Shown here piece by piece: positions 8,905 through 17,820 of a DNA stretch of 64,000 nucleotides (the first letter of the stretch is position 1; every line of letters begins with the position of its first letter). The DNA lies in the NCBI GenBank assembly GCA_965216365.1, contig CBDCFT010000003.1:1-64000 (forward strand), given 5' to 3'. Source of the DNA: CBDCFT01 sp965216365 (GTDB lineage Bacteria > Pseudomonadota > Gammaproteobacteria > Arenicellales > CBDCFT01). The translations under genes and the position numbers were made by a program. The notes beneath the pieces are model-generated. The model saw only the letters and a list, made by a program, of their open reading frames with translations. It had not been told where the DNA came from and ran no database searches.

Positions 8905-10011
8905 TTGATATCAGTTTGTTACGGCACCAAAGCGCAATTAATCAAAATGGCGCCAATTATCATCGAGTTAGAGAAGCAAGGCTATGGATATCAATTGATT
9001 GATACAGGGCAACACGCCGAGCTAATTGCAGAAATAGCGGGTGATTTTGAAATCCGTTCGCCAGATGTAAAGTTGGCTGGTAGCGAGGGCGGTTTCTCCA
9101 CAATATTTGGGGCTGGCGTATGGATAACGCGACTGTTTTGGTGCTATCTATTGCGACCTAAACGAGTTCGCACCGAGTTGTTTGAAAATCAAATCGGCGT
9201 TTGTTTAGTGCATGGAGACACGGCATCAACCTTAGTTACAACGTTGCTCGCCAAATTGGGTAAACAGAAAGTTGCACACGTCGAAGCAGGGTTGCGCAGT
9301 TGGAGAATTTTCGATCCGTTTCCGGAGGAGCTGATTCGAATCATGGTGATGCGAATATCAGACTACCTTTTCGCTCCATCAAAAGAATCTTTTAACAATC
9401 TTGAAAAGATGAATCTTAAGGGGGATTCGTATTTGCTATCGGATAACACGATAAAAGATACAATAAAACTTCATTTAGATTTAAAATCGAAAATTTTGTT
9501 TGATGTGCCTGAAATATATGCAATCGCGACGATTCATCGAATGGAAACCATTTACAGTCGCTCCTCTTTAGAAAAAATCGTTGGCTATATTGTCAATGCG
9601 AACAAGGTTGTCCCAGTGCTGTTTGTCCTTCATCCTCCAACACTAAAACGTTTGGCTGCGTACGGGTTAGAATCGTCGCTTGAGAGCGCGGGCGTGAAAA
9701 CATTGCCTTTGCTCAGTCATGTGGCATTCCTGCATTTGATGCGAGGTGCGGCATTTATTATGACGGATGGTGGCAGCGTGCAAGAAGAAAGTTACTATCT
9801 TGGTACGCCATGTTTGTTATTGAGAAAAGGTACTGAAAGACACGAGGGGATCGGGCAAAATGTATGTCTATCGCAACTAGAGCAACATAAGGTATCAGAA
9901 TTTATTAATAACTATCGTGACTATTTATGCGAGGAAAAGCTTGGCGGGGGTAGTCCCAGCGCTGAACTTGTCGAGCGATTAGGTGAGATTCGAGAGGCCG
10001 CTCGCTTTTGA
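8905..10011 (+). CDS. UDP-N-acetylglucosamine 2-epimerase family protein
   Basis: A 368-residue GT-B-fold protein related to WecB/NeuC. Diagnostic stretches are YGTKAQLIKMAPII at the N-terminus, DTGQHAEL, VHGDTAST, HVEAGLRSW, ATIHRMET (equivalent of the T-x-H-R-x-E substrate motif) and the UDP-binding GGSVQEESYYLGTPC with LRKGTERHEG. Such enzymes convert UDP-GlcNAc to UDP-ManNAc or act on related UDP-sugars. The start is TTG, forced by an in-frame stop 19 bases upstream, with AGGA 10 bases before it. It ends 60 bases from a convergent glycosyltransferase gene. Confidence 0.82.
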   Translation: MISVCYGTKAQLIKMAPIIIELEKQGYGYQLIDTGQHAELIAEIAGDFEIRSPDVKLAGSEGGFSTIFGAGVWITRLFWCYLLRPKRVRTELFENQIGVCLVHGDTASTLVTTLLAKLGKQKVAHVEAGLRSWRIFDPFPEELIRIMVMRISDYLFAPSKESFNNLEKMNLKGDSYLLSDNTIKDTIKLHLDLKSKILFDVPEIYAIATIHRMETIYSRSSLEKIVGYIVNANKVVPVLFVLHPPTLKRLAAYGLESSLESAGVKTLPLLSHVAFLHLMRGAAFIMTDGGSVQEESYYLGTPCLLLRKGTERHEGIGQNVCLSQLEQHKVSEFINNYRDYLCEEKLGGGSPSAELVERLGEIREAARF

Positions 10012-10071
10012 ATTCTCGTGCTTTCTTGAATAGGAGGATATGGGAATCGGCCGAGCAACAGCTTGGCGCGT

Positions 10072-10953
10072 TCACTGTCGCTTATTGTCCCATCGCGTCT
10101 CTTCGGAATACCGATAGTGAAGAGAAGAAATTTGTTCCGATACGATGCCGAACAGAAATACAAAGAGTGATGATAAATACAAAACCGCGCTCATATTTGT
10201 AAACCGTCCCATAGAAAAGAACGTATAGCCGTAGTACAGTGTACCGATAGCGAATATAATCGCGCTTAGCGGTAGAAAAAAACGCATGGGTGAGAACAGC
10301 GCGCCGATGCGTAGAATAATAACCAAAAACTTAAATCCGTCGTGTAATAATCGAATATTGCTTTTTCCTACCCGTTTTGCTGCCTTTATTGGAATATAAG
10401 TTACGGAATAGCCGCAGCGAAAAAATGCCATTGTGTTCGTGGTAGGATAAGAAAACCCGTTTGGTAATAGATACAAAAAATGGCGAAAAACTTCTGTTCT
10501 TGCTGCACGAAATCCTGAAGTGAGATCATCGATACGGTATCCTGTTAGAAGGGATGCTAGACGATTATAAATCGCATTCGCGACACGCCGTCCGTGGGAA
10601 GCTTGACTAGTTGATATCCTAGCTCCTATGACGAGATCAAAACCGTTATCGAGCTGCTCAATGAATCGCGGGATGTCGTCCGGGTCGTGTTGACCATCGG
10701 AGTCCATGAAAATCACACACTGCCCAGATGCGTGCCGGGCGCCCGTCTTAATTGCTGCGCCGTTGCCAATGTTGTATGGGTGGCGTAACACAGTAACATT
10801 GCTCTTATCTTTGATCGGTGGGTTTGAACCATCATCAACAACAATTATCTCCGCTCCCGGTAATTTTTGAATTAGATTGTCTAGTAGTACGGGTAGCGCT
10901 TCATGTTCGTTAAAACTGGGTATAACTACACTGATCTTTTCATTTGGTGTCAA
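10072..10953 (-). CDS. Polyprenyl-phosphate family 2 glycosyltransferase (DPM1/GtrB-like)
   Basis: Residues 1-220 are a GT2 catalytic domain: ISVVIPSFNEHEALPVLLDNL, IIVVDDGSN, GAAIKTGARHASG and VIFMDSDGQHDP (DSD metal motif), DLTSGFRAAR. Two hydrophobic segments follow at the C-terminus, the layout of enzymes that make undecaprenyl- or dolichyl-phosphate sugars. It begins 3 bases after the stop of the GT-C/TPR gene, so the two are co-transcribed. I infer that it supplies the lipid-linked sugar which the GT-C protein transfers. The sugar is unknown. Confidence 0.83.
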   Translation of the reverse strand: MTPNEKISVVIPSFNEHEALPVLLDNLIQKLPGAEIIVVDDGSNPPIKDKSNVTVLRHPYNIGNGAAIKTGARHASGQCVIFMDSDGQHDPDDIPRFIEQLDNGFDLVIGARISTSQASHGRRVANAIYNRLASLLTGYRIDDLTSGFRAARTEVFRHFLYLLPNGFSYPTTNTMAFFRCGYSVTYIPIKAAKRVGKSNIRLLHDGFKFLVIILRIGALFSPMRFFLPLSAIIFAIGTLYYGYTFFSMGRFTNMSAVLYLSSLFVFLFGIVSEQISSLHYRYSEETRWDNKRQ

Positions 10954-10956
10954 TGA

Positions 10957-12894
10957 CTATTCCTCTTGTTTCTTCTTTTCAATTTTTGCAACAATAAAAT
11001 CGTGCCATTCTCTAAGTTCATCAGTACGCAATCTAATCTTCAATGGTCCGTTTCGATCCATATTCTCTGCTTTTGATACGGCTTTGAGTGCATTTTCGTA
11101 ATCCTGTAAGGCAATGTACATGTTTGCTTGGACAAGTGCCAAATCGACGTTGTTATCGTATCGTATTGCATTTTCTAACGCATCAATTCCATTGTCCAAT
11201 TCGCCATATGCCTGAAAAAATATCGATTGACGGTAATAAAGCTCAGCCCTTGTTTTGCCGTCTTTCAAATTAGGATTGGCTAACAAAAGATCAAAGAAAT
11301 CAGTTAGTTTTTGCTTTGTGAATCCTTTACACTTATTGATAAAGTGGAGTTGCATAATATTCGCAACTACTTCAGGAACGGCCAGGTCAAAATTACCCTT
11401 ACTCACTATGTTTAGATAATGGTTATGGACTTTGTTGGTGTGCGGGATTCCTTGTAAGCACTTTATTTGAACTAATGTTAAGTGCGCGCTAATAGTTTCG
11501 GGTTTGGTGTCGACTATTTGTTGTATGTACTTTTCGGCCTCCGAAAGCAAACCAGACTTAAACCAATAGTCGGCGGCAAATTGCTGTGCACGAATGGACT
11601 TAGGATGTTCTTCTGCCCACACTTGGCTTTGTAACGCAGGATTTCCCCACAATGTTGTGTTTTGCCAAGTAGCCAGGCTAGAGATTGCAATCAGTCCTAG
11701 CGTTGTGGCAATTCCAATTCGGTTGATTTTTGTTGGCAAATGATACAACCCATACACAATACCAAATAGCGGGCCAACCATGGGAAGATAATTACGATGT
11801 TCAAAATATATTTCCAACGGAATTATTCCCGCTTCTAAAGAATGCCCAGCAACAAACCAGAGTATTGCAAAGCTGAATATCGGTATACGTTTTCGAAAAA
11901 TGATTGCTATCGATAGAGATACAAACAAGCCAAACAACGCGATTACAGTTGAATAGGGTCGAAATATACTGGTTGAAATAGTAAAGTCATCTCCAAAGAC
12001 CCCTGTTCCTGTACGAACAGGGATGATTATGTTGAACGCATAGTCAACTAAAACCCGGGGTTGCGTGAGCAGTCGCTCGATCAGTGAAAATTCCCGGGAT
12101 ATGTAGCTTCTATGGATGCCCTCGAAGTTAAAGATATGCCACCCGATTAGCAAAGCGACAGGGACGAATAAAAATATCGTTGCCCATATTCTCCACTTTC
12201 TGGTGCTGGTCAGGCCAGCTGTACGAATAAGAGTGTACTCGACAACAATTATCAGAAGCGGGAGTAATATTGTATTTTCTTTACATAGTACACCTAGGAT
12301 TCCAGCAACAGAGATGCCCGCCGACATCAAAATATAGTTGGGTCTTTCCATGCATCTCCATTTCACATAGCACACCAATCCAGCTAGAACGAATAATGTG
12401 GCTAACATATTCATTCTTTGCACCACGTAGAGCGTCGTGGAAACCTGCGACGGATGTAGTAACCAGAAGGCAGCTAACGTAGTGGATATTAATATTACGT
12501 GTTGGCGAGATAAGTTAGCTCGTAATGAGAGTAGTAGCACGAATAGCCAAGTGATGAGTGCACCATTTAAGAGGTGTATAAACACATTAGTGTATTTGAA
12601 TGTTTTAGCTTCGCTTGGCCAGCCAAAGTCGTTAACTAAAAACGACAATAAGGAAAGAGGGCGGCCGGTGGGTCCAGAACTCCCTCCTAACACGAATTGC
12701 TTTAATCGCTCAGTGGTTTCTACGGTGAGATTTTGATTCAGGCTTTTTAGGTTCGGTATATCGTCAAGCAGGAAGATACCCGCAAGCCCCGGCCAATAAA
12801 TAATCAGAGTCGCTAAGCAAACTAGAAAAAAGGCCACAGCGAATAAACAAACCAACGGAGGTGAAAAATGAGACAGTTCGCGAGTGTTGGTCAT
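10957..12894 (-). CDS. GT-C membrane glycosyltransferase with C-terminal TPR repeats, probable pilin glycosylation enzyme
   Basis: Residues about 1-420 carry some ten membrane spans; the first periplasmic loop has FLLDDIPNL, the acidic motif expected of GT-C enzymes, followed by GRPLSLLSFLVN. Residues about 430-640 are predicted tetratricopeptide repeats. Proteins of this build are commonly encoded beside type IV pilin genes, and one branch (TfpW in Pseudomonas) glycosylates pilin. Here the gene starts 84 bases after pilA stops, beyond a terminator, and is followed by a polyprenyl-phosphate glycosyltransferase gene. Pilin as acceptor is inference from context. Confidence 0.75.
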   Translation of the reverse strand: MTNTRELSHFSPPLVCLFAVAFFLVCLATLIIYWPGLAGIFLLDDIPNLKSLNQNLTVETTERLKQFVLGGSSGPTGRPLSLLSFLVNDFGWPSEAKTFKYTNVFIHLLNGALITWLFVLLLSLRANLSRQHVILISTTLAAFWLLHPSQVSTTLYVVQRMNMLATLFVLAGLVCYVKWRCMERPNYILMSAGISVAGILGVLCKENTILLPLLIIVVEYTLIRTAGLTSTRKWRIWATIFLFVPVALLIGWHIFNFEGIHRSYISREFSLIERLLTQPRVLVDYAFNIIIPVRTGTGVFGDDFTISTSIFRPYSTVIALFGLFVSLSIAIIFRKRIPIFSFAILWFVAGHSLEAGIIPLEIYFEHRNYLPMVGPLFGIVYGLYHLPTKINRIGIATTLGLIAISSLATWQNTTLWGNPALQSQVWAEEHPKSIRAQQFAADYWFKSGLLSEAEKYIQQIVDTKPETISAHLTLVQIKCLQGIPHTNKVHNHYLNIVSKGNFDLAVPEVVANIMQLHFINKCKGFTKQKLTDFFDLLLANPNLKDGKTRAELYYRQSIFFQAYGELDNGIDALENAIRYDNNVDLALVQANMYIALQDYENALKAVSKAENMDRNGPLKIRLRTDELREWHDFIVAKIEKKKQEE

Positions 12895-12931
12895 AATGAG
12901 GCGAGCTTATCGCAGTAGCGGTTAGAAAAGG

Positions 12932-12966
12932 CAAAAAAAACCCCGGCCAAGCCGGGGTTTTTTTTC
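12932..12966 (-). terminator. Bidirectional-looking intrinsic terminator after pilA
   Basis: A perfect 7-bp GC stem (12941-12947 with 12951-12957, loop of three bases) is flanked by an A-run on one side and a T-run on the other, so it can work on both strands. It lies 13 bases past the pilA stop and would insulate the abundant pilin transcript from the GT-C gene downstream. Confidence 0.9.
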
Positions 12967-12978
12967 GTCTGTACTATC

Positions 12979-13395
12979 TTACGGACGGCAATTGGGCGGA
13001 CGATGACGCGGAGTCACGGTCGAGCTCGTCGTACAATCCCAAGTTACCGCACCACCAGTATGGGTCGGAATCAGCACCATGCTGCCTGGGATGTCTGGAT
13101 CGCTATAAGCAACGGTGATCACGCCACTAGCGCCAACAGTCACACTTTGCGTGTAGTCGCCACTGATACTAGTATTGGTAGCAACACCCGCTTGGTCATT
13201 GCTACCCGGCATTGAGCCCAGGGACTCACGGTATTCGGAAACACCCACTTTCGCACCGCCGGCCAGATTCATACCTTCTGAGACTTTCGCACGAATGGTG
13301 TAGTCTTGATACGCCGGGATCGCGATAGCGGCCAAGATGCCGATGATCGCAACAACGATCATGAGTTCGATAAGTGTAAAACCCTTTTGTTTCAT
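12979..13395 (-). CDS. pilA: Type IV major pilin PilA
   Basis: The start MKQKGFTLIELMIVVAIIGI is a classic class III signal: cleavage by PilD after Gly5, N-methylated Phe as residue 1 of the mature protein, and Glu5 conserved. Residues 6-30 form the hydrophobic assembly helix; a YQDYTIRAKVSEG alpha-1 continuation follows. Two cysteines, in WDC and PPNC, frame a 16-residue D-region loop. Total 138 residues, short to normal for a type IVa pilin. The tail after the first Cys is unusually basic and Pro-rich. GAGGT lies at ribosome-site distance, and a sigma-54 promoter lies upstream. It is a plausible substrate for the glycosylation pair downstream. Confidence 0.93.
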   Translation of the reverse strand: MKQKGFTLIELMIVVAIIGILAAIAIPAYQDYTIRAKVSEGMNLAGGAKVGVSEYRESLGSMPGSNDQAGVATNTSISGDYTQSVTVGASGVITVAYSDPDIPGSMVLIPTHTGGAVTWDCTTSSTVTPRHRPPNCRP

Positions 13396-13503
13396 TTCAT
13401 TTACCTCAATTGAGTTAAGTTAAGAATTATTGCGCCGGATTATTCCGCACCTGCTAAATCATCCCTGCGGAATGGTTAACCCGGTGAAACGCACCCGGAC
13501 TGA

Positions 13504-13519
13504 TGCAGGCAGCGTGCCA
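13504..13519 (-). promoter_or_regulatory. Sigma-54 promoter of pilA
   Basis: Read on the minus strand the site is TGGCACGCTGCCTGCA, with GG and GC elements exactly ten bases apart as required for RpoN. It differs from the consensus TGGCACG-N4-TTGCA at one position. It sits 109 bases upstream of the pilA start, with PilR encoded just upstream, as expected for pilin genes. Confidence 0.85.
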
Positions 13520-13645
13520 AAAATGATTGGCATTACAAGAAAAATAAATAATTCAGTGATTACAATGGGTTAGAAGGACTACTGGCCAGCACCAAAACAT
13601 AATTATACCAATAATTTAACGGTATTCCGTTGTAATGCCATAAAT

Positions 13646-13709
13646 TGTCATTTAGACATACCAAAAATTGTCAGGCCGACAGGAATTGTCGATTGTGTCT
13701 AAATGTGTC
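13646..13709 (-). promoter_or_regulatory. Cluster of TGTC/GACA boxes, probable PilR binding array
   Basis: Seven TGTC or GACA tetramers lie within 64 bases (13646, 13655, 13669, 13678, 13687, 13696 and 13706). Six of the spacings are 9 to 14 bases, close to one helical turn. PilR of Pseudomonas aeruginosa binds TGTC-containing sites upstream of pilA. The array is 127-190 bases upstream of the -24 element, the usual enhancer distance for an NtrC-type activator. Confidence 0.65.
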
Positions 13710-13769
13710 TTAAGTATTGAAAACTAAGCGCTTTTTACCTGAAAAATGTGTATGGTGCGACAAAAATGG

Positions 13770-15170
13770 CTAACCAATCCCCAGCTTCTGAATCTTGTAG
13801 CGTAAGGAGCGGAAACTGATGCCCAGTTTCTTGGCGGCCTCCGTTTTGTTGTTGTTGGTTTCTTTTAGCGCTTTTTTAATTGCGTCTCGTTCAATCCGTG
13901 CTATATAGTCATCCAGCGATTCGCCCAATTCGGGGCCTGTATCGCCCGCATCCGATGAGATAACGGTAATGCCTTGCGCGTCCGTCACTTCAGCCGGCGT
14001 TGCACCGGAGCTAGGCAGGAGCAGGTCGCCGTCTGTTATGGCATTGCCATCGCACAGGGCCAAAGCCCGTTCCAGCAAATTCTCAAGTTCCCGAACATTC
14101 CCCGGAAAAGCGTAGTGCGAGAGTTTTTCTATCGCAGAATCGTCAATTTGCGCGGGTTCGCCCTCGCCAGCCAGCGATTTAAGCACATGCCGGGCAAGCA
14201 CGGCGATGTCGTCCGGATGTTCCCGCAACGATGGCGTACGCAATTCGATGACGTTAATGCGGTAATACAAGTCCTGGCGGAATTTATGCTCCTTGACCTG
14301 ATTTTCCAGGTTTTGATGGGTGGCGCTAACCAGGCGCACGTCAACGGGTTTCTCCTGTGTGGTGCCGACCGGTCGTACTGCGCGTTCCTGAATCGCCCGC
14401 AACAACTTGACCTGCATGGCCAGGGGCAGATCTGCCACTTCGTCCAGAAACAAGGTGCCGTGATTGGCGGCCTGAAACAGACCTTCCTTGTCTGTCACCG
14501 CACCGGTAAAGCTGCCCTTCTTATGGCCGAAAAATTCGCTTTCCATCAGCTCGCCGGGTATGGCGCCACAGTTAACCGGTACGAATGGTCCATCGCCGCG
14601 CGGCCCTTTTTCATGAATCAAGCGCGCGACCAACTCTTTACCTGTGCCAGATTCGCCGCGAATATGGACTGGAGCGTCTTTGCGTGACACCTTATTAATG
14701 AAAGCGCGTAACTCCCGAATCGGTTCGGAGTCGCCAAGAAGTTTATATGTGCCGGTTTCCTCTTCGGCGACTTCTTCCGGTTGTTCTTCAACATCACGCA
14801 GTTTTAACGCCGTATTGACCAGGTTACGCAGGTTTTCCAGGTGAATGGGTTTGGAGACGAAATCGAACGCGCCGGCTTTTAATGCTTCCACGGCGGTTTC
14901 CATGCTGCCGTAGGCTGTAATGACAGCCACCGGCATATGTGGAAAATACTTCTGAATATGTTTTACTAATTCGATACCATTCCCGTCCGGCAGTTGCATG
15001 TCGGTAAAGCACAGATCGAACTGGTCTTTTTCCAGCAACTGCCGTGCAGCCGTGACGGACTCTGCCGCGCCGCTGTTGATATCCATTTTCTGCAGCGTCA
15101 GCGTCAGCAGATCGCGAATCGGCGGCTCGTCGTCGACGATTAGAACATTAGGAGGCGTCGAATTCATCAT
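13770..15170 (-). CDS. pilR: Sigma-54-dependent response regulator PilR
   Basis: An NtrC-family activator of 466 residues in order: receiver domain (VLIVDDEPP, phosphoacceptor Asp57 in CFTDMQLPDG, Lys in VSKP), AAA+ domain (Walker A GESGTGKE about 172-179, sigma-54 contact loop GSFTGA about 219-224, Walker B FLDEVADLP) and a Fis-type helix-turn-helix at the C-terminus (NNKTEAAKKLGISFRSLRYK). The start MMNSTPPNVLIVDDE at 15170 fits; a 25-codon extension upstream lacks family match. It overlaps the pilS stop by about 20 bases. It activates pilA transcription with RNA polymerase-sigma-54. Confidence 0.93.
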   Translation of the reverse strand: MMNSTPPNVLIVDDEPPIRDLLTLTLQKMDINSGAAESVTAARQLLEKDQFDLCFTDMQLPDGNGIELVKHIQKYFPHMPVAVITAYGSMETAVEALKAGAFDFVSKPIHLENLRNLVNTALKLRDVEEQPEEVAEEETGTYKLLGDSEPIRELRAFINKVSRKDAPVHIRGESGTGKELVARLIHEKGPRGDGPFVPVNCGAIPGELMESEFFGHKKGSFTGAVTDKEGLFQAANHGTLFLDEVADLPLAMQVKLLRAIQERAVRPVGTTQEKPVDVRLVSATHQNLENQVKEHKFRQDLYYRINVIELRTPSLREHPDDIAVLARHVLKSLAGEGEPAQIDDSAIEKLSHYAFPGNVRELENLLERALALCDGNAITDGDLLLPSSGATPAEVTDAQGITVISSDAGDTGPELGESLDDYIARIERDAIKKALKETNNNKTEAAKKLGISFRSLRYKIQKLGIG

Positions 15171-16797
15171 CCTGATCCCGTGCTGCGGGTAAAGTGACAC
15201 GAAATCGTGTTTCGCCCTGGCTGGGTACCAGATCCAGCCTGGCATTGTTCGCTTCGCACAATTGCCGTGCGATGAATAAACCTAGACCGATGCCAGCAGG
15301 CGAACTGGTAAAAAACGGCTCAAATATCATTTCTGCGTTCTCGGGCGGTATGCCCTCACCGGTGTCCATGACGTCCAGTGTCGGATTAGAACCGTCAACA
15401 GGGACGCGTATCAGCATGCGGATAACCGGCTGACCACTAAAAGGTGGGCTGTGTCGCACGGCGTTAACACATAAATTTGTAATCACCTGGTTAAGATGAT
15501 CGGCATTCATGTCGATTTTAACGTCGGGACCGTCAACTTTTACTGCAGCTTTAGACAAGCCAATGGAGTGCACGAAAGCGTCACGGAATGCGATTAACCA
15601 AGTGCGAATGCCGAATACCGTATTGCCACTACTGTAGCGGCTGAGCTTGAGAATCGATTCGATAACGGTGTTAATGCGCTTGGTTTGTTCGTCGATAATG
15701 ACCAGTAACGATTTGTCTTCATCGGAAAAATTGGGCGATTCACGCAGTAGCTGCTCGGCGTGGCTGATTGCGCCTAGCGGATTGCGTACTTCATGCGCTA
15801 TCGCCGCCGCTAACCGGCCCAACGCCGCCAGTTTAGCGTCTTCGGTGCGTTGTTTCGCCTCTGATACGTTTTCCAGGTATATGACCCGATTGTCGCCAAT
15901 AGCTTGAATGGACGGTTGCAGTATCGGGCCGTCGGGATCGGGTTGGATCTGGGGCAAGTGCGCGTCCGGATGGGAGCCGAACTGCCGGGCCATATCGTAC
16001 AGTTGCGGCGATATTCCAGGTAGCGCAATGCCTTCGTACTTCTTGTTGACTCCAAACAATTCCCGGGTTTTGTCGTTTACCGTTTGTATGACATTGTCCT
16101 GGTCTATAAAGAACACGCCGAGTTCCAGCCGGTCAACAATGCCGCGATTTATTTGGTCAAGGTTTTCAATGTCGACCCCGCGTTGTTCTGCCAGCGCCTC
16201 GGCTTGTGCACCGGTTGACTGGATGCGCTGTGCAACGGTTCGAATGACAAGACCGGTGGTAAATATAGCGGCGCCGAATACACCGACGCGGAGAAGACTA
16301 TTGAGTAGATCGGCGCTGCCCATGGACGCGAGAACTTGTTGCGCAAGAAGCAGCGCAAACGCAAATCCAGAGTAAAACAGTGTCATTTTTGTGGATAGCA
16401 AAACTGCCGCTGCGGCAATAGAGACCATTAATAAAATAACCAGGCTGCCATTGACCCCGTTACCGGCGAATATCAAAAGGGCCAGCAATAAAATGTCGAT
16501 GCCTATCTGATAATTGGCCTGGATGGTATAGCGCGGATTGGTAATACTGATGGTGTAGAAATTCACGATACAACTGATGGCTATCGCGACAGTCGCGATC
16601 AGTGTCAGCAGCGGATAGCGCGAGTCAAGAATGCCAAATCTGTCACTCGTAAGGACGCTGACCAGCAAAATACCGGCCAATACCAATCGATAGACATTGA
16701 AATAATAAAGCGGCTGCCACTGATTGCGGCCGGTATCATCTTCGACAAACTCGTCCATTGGTTCGTCAAATTCATCAAGCTTTGCTGCATCACCCAT
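15148..16797 (-). CDS. pilS: Two-component sensor kinase PilS
   Basis: A 549-residue histidine kinase. Six hydrophobic segments between about residues 35 and 190 form the membrane sensor, as in P. aeruginosa PilS. A PAS-like region (about 215-310) follows, then the dimerisation/phosphoacceptor domain with AAIAHEVRNPLGAIS (His335) and an ATPase domain with NLCVNAVRHSPP, DVMDTGEGIPP and GIGLGLFIARQL. It phosphorylates PilR in response to pilin levels in the membrane. The 5' 20 residues are very acidic. Gene pair order pilS-pilR matches other gammaproteobacteria. Confidence 0.92.
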   Translation of the reverse strand: MGDAAKLDEFDEPMDEFVEDDTGRNQWQPLYYFNVYRLVLAGILLVSVLTSDRFGILDSRYPLLTLIATVAIAISCIVNFYTISITNPRYTIQANYQIGIDILLLALLIFAGNGVNGSLVILLMVSIAAAAVLLSTKMTLFYSGFAFALLLAQQVLASMGSADLLNSLLRVGVFGAAIFTTGLVIRTVAQRIQSTGAQAEALAEQRGVDIENLDQINRGIVDRLELGVFFIDQDNVIQTVNDKTRELFGVNKKYEGIALPGISPQLYDMARQFGSHPDAHLPQIQPDPDGPILQPSIQAIGDNRVIYLENVSEAKQRTEDAKLAALGRLAAAIAHEVRNPLGAISHAEQLLRESPNFSDEDKSLLVIIDEQTKRINTVIESILKLSRYSSGNTVFGIRTWLIAFRDAFVHSIGLSKAAVKVDGPDVKIDMNADHLNQVITNLCVNAVRHSPPFSGQPVIRMLIRVPVDGSNPTLDVMDTGEGIPPENAEMIFEPFFTSSPAGIGLGLFIARQLCEANNARLDLVPSQGETRFRVTLPAARDQDDEFDAS

Positions 16798-16991
16798 GAT
16801 TTTTAATTGCCTCTTACTGGAGTAAGGAGTGTGTTGACGTGGGAATTTATCCTTAACGACGTATATTATCCATACAAATCGCCAAATCGATAAGTATTGA
16901 AGCGGCGTCTCCGCAAATTAGCAGCGCGCAGCATTGAAATTGCGGCTGCAGTGTGGAGTTAATGCGATCAATGTATTTAATGACAATATTT

Positions 16992-17354
16992 TCAGTTAGC
17001 CCGTGTCACCGTCCACACATCGACTCGATTGATGCCAGAATGTTTCAGGCATCGGGCGAGTTCGTCGGCGGTGCTGCCGGTGGTCATGACATCGTCGAGT
17101 ATAGCCACATGCGCCGCAGTGAGGGGCTTGCGCACCGCGAATGCATTTCGCACATTGGCGCGACGCTTTTTTAGCGGCAGGTCGGTTTGTGGCGGCGTGG
17201 GTTTAATCCGAACCACGGATGTTGAGTCAATTTTGCGGTTCAGGCTTTTTCCAACTATCCTGGTGATTTCCAGCGACTGGTTGAAACCGCGCTCGCGCAG
17301 GCGCTGGCGGTGCAGCGGCACGGGAACGATTAAATCCGGCAGGGGCGCACTCAA
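16992..17354 (-). CDS. comF: ComF family protein, C-terminal part (phosphoribosyltransferase domain)
   Basis: This 120-residue piece holds the second half of ComF: PDLIVPVPLHRQRLRERGFNQSLEI, then the phosphoribosyltransferase loop HVAILDDVMTTGSTADELARCL and the tail RVDVWTVTRA. It can only start at TTG 17354, which overlaps the stop of the N-terminal piece (TTGA). In intact homologues both pieces are a single protein of about 240 residues that binds ssDNA and supports natural transformation. Either it is a frameshifted gene or a coupled two-subunit version. Confidence 0.75.
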   Translation of the reverse strand: MSAPLPDLIVPVPLHRQRLRERGFNQSLEITRIVGKSLNRKIDSTSVVRIKPTPPQTDLPLKKRRANVRNAFAVRKPLTAAHVAILDDVMTTGSTADELARCLKHSGINRVDVWTVTRAN

Positions 17355-17722
17355 CGTGCAACCAGTCGCGCGCTCATCAATTCTCCCAGGGTGCGGGCAA
17401 AATCCAGCTGTTTGCCGTATTTCAGCCGTTTAATGAAACCGTCGACAGGTGGGGCGTAATCGAACCCCGAATATGTGGCGTCAAACTGCGGTGAGGACTT
17501 TTGGCAGTTGCCACAAATCAGAGTATTTTTCGATGAAATCCCACAAACAGGGCAAAAAATGCTACTTATTGACAAAGAGTCTTCGCAATTTGTGCAAATG
17601 TCTGAAAATTCTGGGCTATTCTCACCACAAACTAGGCAAATTCGTGGGAAAGCCCACTCCAAGACGCGATTGAGTACCGTTGGCGTGCCGGGTTGACTGA
17701 ATTGCGCATGCATGGCGAGCAA
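17351..17722 (-). CDS. comF: ComF family protein, N-terminal part (zinc finger domain)
   Basis: This 123-residue piece has the double zinc ribbon of ComF: CLVCG, ICTNCE, FCPVCG and ICGNCQ, followed by SPQFDATYSGFDYAPPVDGFIKRLKYG, and ends LGELMSARLVAR. Homologues continue straight into the PLPDLIVPVPLH segment, here found in the next frame. The start may be the ATG at 17722 or the one at 17713. Divergent from bioC; in many gammaproteobacteria comF also borders biotin genes. Confidence 0.75.
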   Translation of the reverse strand: MLAMHAQFSQPGTPTVLNRVLEWAFPRICLVCGENSPEFSDICTNCEDSLSISSIFCPVCGISSKNTLICGNCQKSSPQFDATYSGFDYAPPVDGFIKRLKYGKQLDFARTLGELMSARLVAR

Positions 17723-17820
17723 TTATTACAAACAAGCCTTATCCTGTGTCGTTTAATTTAGCGATAGACGTTTTCCACCCGATAAATCCATAGCGTTCAT
17801 AACGTGAACACCATAATCAG

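Noticed and set aside
14998..15192. Open frames opposite pilR and pilS
   Set aside because: They are antisense shadows of strongly coding regions with clear domain content.
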